The notes below the pieces were generated by a model, which saw nothing but the letters and a program-made list of their open reading frames with translations, was not told where the DNA came from and searched no databases. The position numbers and the translations under genes were made by a program. Of a stretch of 64,000 bases of DNA, positions 56,861 to 64,000 are shown piece after piece; positions within the stretch are counted from its first letter, which is position 1, and every line of letters begins with the position of its first letter. The DNA is from Candidula unifasciata (lineage: Eukaryota > Mollusca > Gastropoda > Stylommatophora > Geomitridae): contig CAJHNH020000237.1 of NCBI GenBank assembly GCA_905116865.2, forward strand, positions 198,970 to 262,969. Direction: 5' to 3'.

Positions 56861-58725
56861 TTGGTACAGTCTCTATCAACAACTGATACAGTCACTGTTG
56901 GTACAGTCTCTATCAACAATTGATACAGTCACTGTTGCTACAGTCTCAACAATTGATATACTCACTATTGGTACAGTCCCTATCAACAATTGATACAGTC
57001 ACTGATGGTACAGTTAGTCTTGGTCAATGACTGATATACTCACTGTTGGTACAGTCTCTATCGACAACTGATATAGTGACTGTTGGTACAGTCTCTGTCA
57101 ATGATTGAAATAGTCGCTGTTGGAACACTCTCTGTCACTGATTAATATAGTCACTGTTGGTAAGTCAGTCTGTGTCAATAATCGATACAGTCACTGTTGG
57201 TAAGTCAGTCTATGCCAATGAAAGATATAGTCACAGTTGGTACAATCTCTGTCACTGATTGATACAGTCGCTGTTGGTACAGTCTCTGTCAATGACTGAT
57301 ACAGTCGCTGTTGGCACAGTCTCTGTCAATAATTGATACAGTCGCTGTTGGTACAGTCTCTGTCAATGATTGATATAGTCACTGATGGTACAGTCTCTGT
57401 CACTGATTGATATAGTTGCTGTTGGTACAGTCTCTGTCAATGATTGATATAGTTGCTGTTGGTACAGTCTCTGTCAATGATGAATACAGTCACTGTTGGT
57501 ACATTCTCTGTCCCCAATTGATAAAGTCACTGTTGGTCCAGTCTCTGTCAATAATTGATATAGTCACTGTTGGTACAGTCTCTGTTAATGATTGATATAG
57601 TTGCTGTTGGTACAGTCTCTGTCAATGATTGATATTGTCGCTGTTGGTAGTCTCTGTCAATAATTGATATAGTCACTGTTGGTACAGTCTCTGTCAATGA
57701 TTGATATAGTCGCTGTTGGTACAGTCTCTGTCAATGATTGATATTGTCGCTGTTGGTACAGTCTCTGTCAATGATTGATATAGTCGCTGTTGGTACAGTC
57801 TCTGTCAATAATTGATATAGTCACTGTTGGTACAGTCTCTGTCAATGATGAATATAGTCGCTGTTGGTACAATCTCTGTCACTGATTGATATAGTCGCTG
57901 TTGGTACAGTCTCTGTCAATGATGAATGTAGTCACTGTTGGTACAGTCTCTGTCAATGATGAATATAGTCGCTGTTGGTACAGTCTCTGTCAATGATGAA
58001 TATAGTCGCTGTTGGTACAGTCTATGTCAATGATTGATATAGTCACTGTTGGTACAGTCTATGTCAATGATGAAAATAGTCGCTGTTGGTACAGTCTCTG
58101 TCAATGATGAATATAGTCACTGTTGGTACAGTCTCTGTCAATGATGAATATAGTCGCTGTTGGTACAGTCTCTGTCAATGATGAATATAGTCGCTGTTGG
58201 TACAGTCTATGTCAATGATTGATATAGTCACTGTTGGTACAGTCTATGTCAATGATGAAAATAGTCGCTGTTGGTACAGTCTCTGTCAATGATGAATATA
58301 GTCACTGTTGGTACAGTCTATGTCAATGATGAATATAGTCACTGTTAGTAGAGCCTCTGTCAATGATGAATATAGTCGCTGTTGGTACAGTCTATGTCAA
58401 TGATTGATATAGTCACTGTTGGTACAGTCTCTGTCAATGATGAATATAGTCGCTGTTGGTACAGTCTATGTCAATGATTGATATAGTCACTGTTGGTACA
58501 GTCTATGTCAATGATAAATATAGTCACTGTTGGTACAGTCTCTGTCAATGATGAATATAGTCGCTGTTGGTACAGTCTCTGTCAATGAGTGATATAGTCA
58601 CTGTTGGTACAGTCTCTGTCAATGATTGATATAGTCACTGTTGGTACAGTCTCTGTCAATGATAGATACAGTCGCTGTTGGTACAGTCTCTGTCAATGAT
58701 TGATATAGTCACTGTGGGTACAGAC
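56861..58725 (+). repeat. Satellite block 2, 37-bp unit
   Basis: About 50 copies of ACTGTTGGTACAGTCTCTGT with CAATGATTGATATAGTC. It is clearly related to block 1 by loss of TAGTCTTGG-type bases. Transitional units (CAACAATTGATACAGTC) fill about 56861-57240. Later units alternate CACTG/CGCTG and TTGAT/ATGAAT. Confidence 0.97.
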
Positions 58726-58789
58726 TGATATGTCCTGCTTCTGGCACCACATTGAACAGCCTCAATTTAAGACACACAGGAAGAGATTC

Positions 58790-59140
58790 CGAAACTGACA
58801 CAAATCTTTGACGGTCAAACAGTACTTCCTTATGACAATCAAATGGCATTTACATTTTCTGACAATAAACAGCACAAAAATCCTTGCCAATCAAACAGCA
58901 TTTAGTTTTAGACAACCAAAGAGCATTTACATTCTGACAATCAAACAAGATAAAAATCTTTGACAATCTATAAGCATTGAAATGAGTACCCTCAAACAGC
59001 ATTTGATTCTGACAATCAAACAGCACACATGTCACTGACAAAGAGCATACATGTCACTGACGATCAAAGAGCATACATGTCACTGACAATCAAACAGTAT
59101 GCTCATCTCTGACAATTAAACTGTGCAGATTGTTGACAAT
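58790..59140 (+). repeat. Degenerate ~25-30-bp minisatellite (GACAATCAAACAGCA)
   Basis: About twelve imperfect units of TGACAATCAAACAGCATTTA. The terminal ones contain ACATGTCACTGACAA. Confidence 0.8.
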
Positions 59141-59559
59141 CATAAATTCCATGAATAAAGATTGCACTTTCTGACTGAAGGAGGGGGAGGGGTGGGGGTG
59201 GGAACAAGAAAACAAAAGTTGTATATCTTTCTTTGTAACAGTTGTAACAACAACAGGCATGCCGACTCAGAATTATGTACACGAGTCACTTAGAGCAACA
59301 TTGCTGACTGAATGACAAATCAGTAATGTCACCTTAAATAATATAAACGGTACACACAATCATCAGTTACTGCCTTCAACATTCCATAACTGTGAAGCAC
59401 AAAATCAAATTCATCCCAGTTTACAACTGCCTTCAACAGGCTTAAACCTGAGATGACTGCAACGTTGGACCAGTAACCCTGTAGACATAAATACCGCTCT
59501 TCACTCAGCAATTTCCAAAACATTGAATGCAGTCTTCAAGTCAGATGAAAGCATTAATC
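59141..59559. other. Unclassified sequence
   Basis: A short G-rich patch at about 59180-59202. No gene recognised. Confidence 0.4.
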
Positions 59560-59900
59560 GAATGTTAGTTAGTTAGTTATTCCTCTTGTGCCAAAGATGG
59601 CGCATAGGGCAGAGGTCATAGCTTTCCACGTCCGTCGGTTCGTTGCCACTTGATGTAGGTCTTGAGTGCGACTGAGACCTATGGTTGAGCTCTCCCTTGT
59701 GATGGTTCTACGGAGAGTTTCTTTTGGTCTTCCCTGTTTTCTTTTACCCTCTGGTGACCATATGAAGGCTTGGTGGGGAAGTCTCTGTATGTCCATTCTG
59801 AGTACGTGACCGATGTAATTCCAGCGACGCATTCTAATAAAATCAGACACATATTTTTGTTTTGTTTCCTGTCTTATAGATGTATTGGTAATCGATTGTA
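59560..59900 (-). pseudogene. LINE ORF2 C-terminal fragment, (TAAC) tail
   Basis: The minus strand reads NTSIRQETKQKYVSDFIRMR, RWNYIGHVLRMDIQRLPHQA, FIWSPEGKRKQGRPKETLRR and WKAMTSALCAIFGTRGITN. It is followed by an ACTAACTAACTAAC tail at 59564-59577. The blocks G-H-V-L-R-M and P-E-G-K-R-x-x-G-R-P-K are the same as in the fragment at 25479-26205, so the two belong to related LINEs. The frame is intact over about 110 residues but truncated at its 5' end. Confidence 0.88.
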
Positions 59901-60084
59901 CATGCAATAAATAAACAACAGCTGCAAACATTATTCTCATCTGATCTCTGAGTGTAAAGAAGAGCCAACTTTCGAACTGACACCACAAACTCACAAACAT
60001 GATAAGAGATGATAGTTCTACCATTGGTGATTCAGACATCAATATGTCCTATATATGACAACTGTTCAATTTTCCTGCTGCTCT

Positions 60085-60270
60085 GTGAAATTTGGAGTTA
60101 ATAATCTACAAAAAGTATTATGGGATCCTCGCCGGTGCTACAGAGCCTGCGCTCTGTGTGAGCTTCTTCGGACCTAGACTTGAGTTAGAAGAAAAAGGGA
60201 GCACATATCTACTACCCGTGTGCCATGATATTGATCCATTGTTTAAACCTCAAACACCAAGTATAAACCT
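60085..60270 (+). mobile_element. SINE-T, 3' part only
   Basis: AATTTGGAGTTAATAATCTA, AAAGTATTATGGGATCCTCG, CCGGTGCTACAGAG and GACTTGAGTTAGAAG match the second half of the copy at 27157-27530. The tRNA head and first half are missing. The end has a duplicated TAAACCTCAAAC. Confidence 0.8.
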
Positions 60271-60344
60271 CAAACCTGGTGCTCTGTGCAAAGCTTCACA
60301 AACACAAACAGAAATTATTACAGAACTGACAATCACTAACTAAT

Positions 60345-60930
60345 AATGGTAGACCAAAATGGAGGCATTAAGACTGAGCTGGCTACATGAAATGCAGCTG
60401 CTGGGAGACTCTTCCAGGCCATAAACCGAGGGTTTCTTAGCAAAAGATAAATTGGCAAGGCCGAAAATGGCTGTTTACCGCTCTACCTATGTACCAGTCC
60501 TGACCTATGGGTGTGAGTCATGGGCAATGACAACAGCTCACAGAAGCCAGCTTCAGGCCTCAGAAATGAGGTATCTGAGAAAGGTGGTCCAAGTGACAAG
60601 AAGGGACAAAGTCCGCAATCAGACAATATGTCAGGATCTTGATACCCAGTCCTTACAAACCCGAGTGGATCAGTCACAGTTATGATGGTTTGGACATGTA
60701 TGCAGAATGGGAGAAAATTGGTCACCATGGCAGGCATGGGAGGCTAAGAACCATGAAACCAGACCTCCTGGGTGACCCAGGGCCTGCTGGGAAGACAACA
60801 TCTGACAGTCCCTGACTGACAGAGGACTGGAATGAAACAAAGCCAGAAAGAAAGCTGCTGATAGAGACGTCTGGCGATCTCTTTGGCAAACCTCTACACC
60901 CCAAGGTAGAAGAGGAGCGACTAAGTAAGT
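60345..60930 (+). pseudogene. LINE ORF2 fragment (post-RT to C-terminus)
   Basis: The plus strand reads in changing frames GGIKTELA, GRLFQAINRGFLSKR, MAVYRSTYVPVLTYGCESWA, SQLQASEMRYLRKVVQVTRR and DKVRNQTICQDL, then a GHVCRMGENW region and a basic C-terminus ending near GRRGATK. ACTAAGTAAGTAC at about 60919 is a short TAAG tail. P-V-L-T-Y-G-C-E-S-W and E-M-R-Y-L-R-K-V are standard LINE blocks after the RT active site. Several frameshifts; inactive. Confidence 0.88.
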
Positions 60931-61084
60931 ACAATCACTAGCTGAGATGTGTCATTATTGAAAAATAAACATACTTTTGTGGCTGTGTAAGAGTTATTTA
61001 CATAGAATTTTGTTTGGTATAAAACCCAAACATCTAAGGAAAAACCAACAACCACTGACAAAAGTGAATTAATTGCAAAAAAGG

Positions 61085-61355
61085 TTAACTAAATCCTTAG
61101 TGAACACAAAAGTTTTAACTTAATCCTTAGTAAACACAAAAAGTTTAACTAAATTCTTAGTGAACACAAAAGGTTTAAGTAAATCCTTAGTAAACACAAA
61201 AGGTTTAACTAAATCCTTAGTAAACACAAAAGGTTTAACTAAATCCTTAGTAAACACAAGTTTTAACTAAATCCTTAGTAAACACAAAAGTTTTAACTAA
61301 ATCCTTAGTAAACACAAAAGGTTTAACTAAATCCTTAGTAAACACAAATAGCAAG
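61085..61355 (+). repeat. 30-bp minisatellite
   Basis: About nine units of GTTTAACTAAATCCTTAGTA with AACACAAAAG. Early units have GTGAAC. Confidence 0.92.
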
Positions 61356-61984
61356 GAGAAAACAAGGTAATACTAAACACTGGAGAATGACATAAAATAC
61401 TGCTCAACTGAGCAAATAAAACTTGAACTTATGAGGGGGTAGAAAAAAAAAGTAACTACAGGTTGGTGAAACAATTAAAATAAAAAAAATTTTTTTGGGT
61501 CGTTATCAGATTTTAAAATGTCAATACTTTATGCTGTCTACCACATTGCCTTATGTCATAATAAAACTTGACACTTTTATGAAATACATTTGGCAACAAA
61601 TAATAAGTGCAAAAGAAAAACAAAACAACATCTTAAAATGATACAGAGGGGGCAAAGGTGAGTCATTAAAAGCATTTCACGTAAAAGAACAAAATAATGA
61701 GACAGATATATATCACAATTTAGAAAAAAAAAAAAAAACTATTAAAATGTAAATGTAGAAAGGAACTGAATAAAGTACAGAGACAAACAGAAGAGCAATA
61801 GAGGAACAATTGGTAACTTCTGGTCAGATCATTTAGATTGCGTGGAATTAGAAACTCTCAGCTATATGCCAGTCAGTGTTCAGCGGTGAATGAATCCACT
61901 GTTTGCTTTTCCAAGTACAACAAATTATTAGGATCATATGCTAAGTAACAACTGGGAGAGAGAATCAGTTCTAGATACCACACA
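61356..61984. other. Unclassified, A/T-rich sequence
   Basis: A-runs at about 61478-61490 and 61723-61738. No gene recognised. Confidence 0.4.
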
Positions 61985-62490
61985 CAGTTAGAATTAAAGA
62001 TTCCAATAGACATCAGATCACCACTGCTAGAATTAAAGATTCCAATAGACATCAGATCACCACTGCTAGAATTAAAGATTCCAATAGACATCAGATCACC
62101 ACTGCTAGAATTAAAGATTCCAATAGACATCAGATCACAAGTGCACCACACACTGTTAGAATTAAAGATTCCAATAGACATCAGATCACCACTGCACCAC
62201 ACACTGTTAAAATTAAAGATTCCAATAGACATCAGATCACAAGTGCACCGCACATTGTTAGAATTAAAGATTCCAATAGACATCAGATCACCACTGCTAG
62301 AATTAAAGATTCCAATAGACATCAGATCACCACTGCACCACACACTGTTAAAATTAAAGATTCCAATAGACATCAGATCACAAGTGCACCGCACATTGTT
62401 AGAATTAAAGATTCCAATAGACATCAGATCACCACTGCACCATACATTGTTAAAATTAAAGATTCCAATAGATATCAGATCACCATTCAT
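61985..62490 (+). repeat. 39/51-bp two-form minisatellite
   Basis: About 12 units share AATTAAAGATTCCAATAGAC and ATCAGATCAC. The link is either CACTGCTAG (39-bp form) or the longer CACTGCACCACACACTGTTA type (about 51-bp form). The forms occur in blocks: short units first, then alternating. Open frames on both strands reflect the 3n unit length. Confidence 0.93.
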
Positions 62491-63584
62491 AGATTTTAAT
62501 TTGCAACTAGAAGAAGCTATTTGAAAAAAAAAAATGCAACTGTCTACCTCTTACTCACTTGCCGTTAACTTTTCCCCCAGTAGGGTTTTTATAAAGTTGA
62601 TATGTCTTTTAATATAGCCGAAATATTTGAACAACTCTCTTATCCCCAATCTGCCTGGAACCTGTATATTTGCTATTTTTCAAGAAATAAGACTTTTTCT
62701 AATGCAGACTCACATTTTGACTGTCTGAACACTTGTTCAGTAAAGATACACAAAATCTCAAAATTTTATCTACAGCTCATTTGGTTACACAAATGAGAAC
62801 AATGTCACACAAACTAGGTCATGGCATTGTAAAGAATGCCCAGTTTTCTTAAATGCAGCCTTTTTAACTTTTGGAAAAATAACCACTGATGCACAAATAA
62901 ACAGTCAATCAATTTAATTAAATGCACATCTCAACAATAAAACAAACCACTGTGCATAAAAAGCAAGCAACATATTTTAATACCTATTTTATAAAGTTGT
63001 AAAATAGAAAAAGAAAAAAATTATTGCACTGACAACTAAACCTAGTCACTTAGGCAACACATCACAAATTAATAACACAAAATGTTCTAAAATGTTACTA
63101 ATATAACATAAGCAACATGCAAAGAAAATATGATTAAACTAAATACACTATACAAGAAACACAATGCTGGCACAACCATTCAAAAAAAAAAAAAAAAAGC
63201 AACATGAATCAAAATAAAAGGGAAGCATGCACTTGTAAAAAAAGTTGCCATGTTCACCACAAACACAAAAAAACAAAAACGGAAAAATATATTGCACTTG
63301 AAACTGTTTGAGCTTTATAAGCTGCCTCCGAGCTAAGATAATGTAATCAACTGTGTGCAAACTCAAACCAAGAAAGTCCAAATGACTACATATTACAGAT
63401 GACTGTCCTAACACAATTTCAAAGGTTCATGCCTACTAGGTTGTGTGCCAATTTCAAGTGAAGGTACTTAGTATCTGATTTGTTAAAGGTTTAAATATCA
63501 CTGTGAGTGACTGGCTATTTTTTTTTCAATTAATTAAAAACAAGGGCAGCCTGAAAACAACTAACCATCATGTGCCTTGCCAGA
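62491..63584. other. Unclassified, A/T-rich sequence
   Basis: Minus-strand 62555-62640 weakly reads GYIKRHINFIKTLLGEKLTA, like the segment before the GK-x-R block of the LINE at 39835-40045, but it is too short to call. An A-run lies at about 63182-63198. Confidence 0.35.
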
Positions 63585-63990
63585 TGGTTTCCCTGACTGA
63601 GCTACTGAGTTTAGTGCTTGGTGCAGCCCTGTGAGCTGTGCTTTTCATGTAGAATGTCTTTTTTGTGTGCAAGGGCTAAGTTGTGGTATTCTATTTAGCC
63701 AGAAGCCGATTTGTGTGTGAGCTGGCGAAATACCTTATGAAATAATTCTATGTGTGTATTGCCAACTTATCGTGCCTGACTACTTCCATCAACGACAAAC
63801 TACATTTCTGGTGGCGACTGTTTGCTTTGGCGCCTTTAGCAACTGCCATATGCATTTAATGTGTGCACATATTTCTAGAAAGGACTAACTGTTTTGTTCA
63901 CCAGTTTTTCAAACAGGACAGTAAGAGAAATTTCATTTGATTTTCACTGGCACAGGCACGGAGCAAATATGGGGTGACCCAATTGCAGTG
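63585..63990 (+). repeat. Dispersed repeat DR-D, copy 3
   Basis: CTGAGCTACTGAGTTTAGTG, GCAGCCCTGTGAG, AACTTATCGTGCC, CATCAACGACAAACTACATT, TTTCATTTGATTTTCACTGG and ACGGAGCAAATATGGGG match the reverse complement of 40130-40530 in order. It may continue past the window end. Confidence 0.75.
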
Positions 63991-64000
63991 ACGTTAAAAC

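Noticed and set aside
61873..62524. Frames of 127 and 205 residues
   Set aside because: They are the 39/51-bp minisatellite, whose unit lengths are multiples of three.

Overview
The window is eukaryotic, repeat-dominated DNA. Long microsatellites, many minisatellites, tRNA-derived SINEs and 5'-truncated non-LTR retrotransposons (LINEs) fill it, and I see no bacterial operons, ribosome binding sites or CRISPR arrays. The retroelement protein signatures and the SINE composition suggest an invertebrate, most likely a lophotrochozoan such as a gastropod mollusc. That placement is an inference from remembered family resemblance. No host protein-coding gene, rRNA or functional tRNA could be supported. 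Most long open frames are microsatellites or minisatellites read as protein.

Layout. 0-10 kb holds LINE 3' ends, a 43-bp array grown from a LINE end, a (AAG)n tract on a SINE tail, a 22-bp array, and two near-identical inverted copies of an RNase H LINE. 10-18.6 kb holds SINEs, a 27-bp array, a pair of diverged direct repeats around a 24-bp array that ends at a single N, a SPIN-like hAT element, and 50-bp and 27-bp arrays. 18.7-27.2 kb is dominated by low-complexity DNA: CAA-rich sequence, 1.3 kb of (TATC)n, 1.05 kb of (TACA)n on a LINE tail, and (TTC)n. 27-36 kb holds LINE and SINE remnants, an internally deleted mariner with intact ends, and a cluster of four tRNA-derived SINEs. 36-39 kb holds (CT)n, a compound CTAT/CTGT tract, GA arrays and a 310-bp inverted-repeat element. 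39-54 kb is a mix of unclassified DNA, LINE fragments, SINEs and four tandem copies of a 200-bp SINE-like family (REP-A). 55.1-58.7 kb is a 3.6-kb two-phase satellite. 59-64 kb holds LINE remnants and two more minisatellites.

The features do not form a pathway. They are linked by how they arose: LINE and SINE insertions carry short tandem tails (GAA, GATG, TTAC, GTCA, TACA), and several of the longest arrays begin exactly at such tails. The most notable items are the SPIN-like hAT, the REP-A family with interchangeable tails, a SINE that shares its 3' end with a LINE in the same window, and three DNA transposons whose target-site duplications can be read directly. Family names used here (REP-A, SINE-B, SINE-C, SINE-S, SINE-T, DR-D, DR-E) are local labels.
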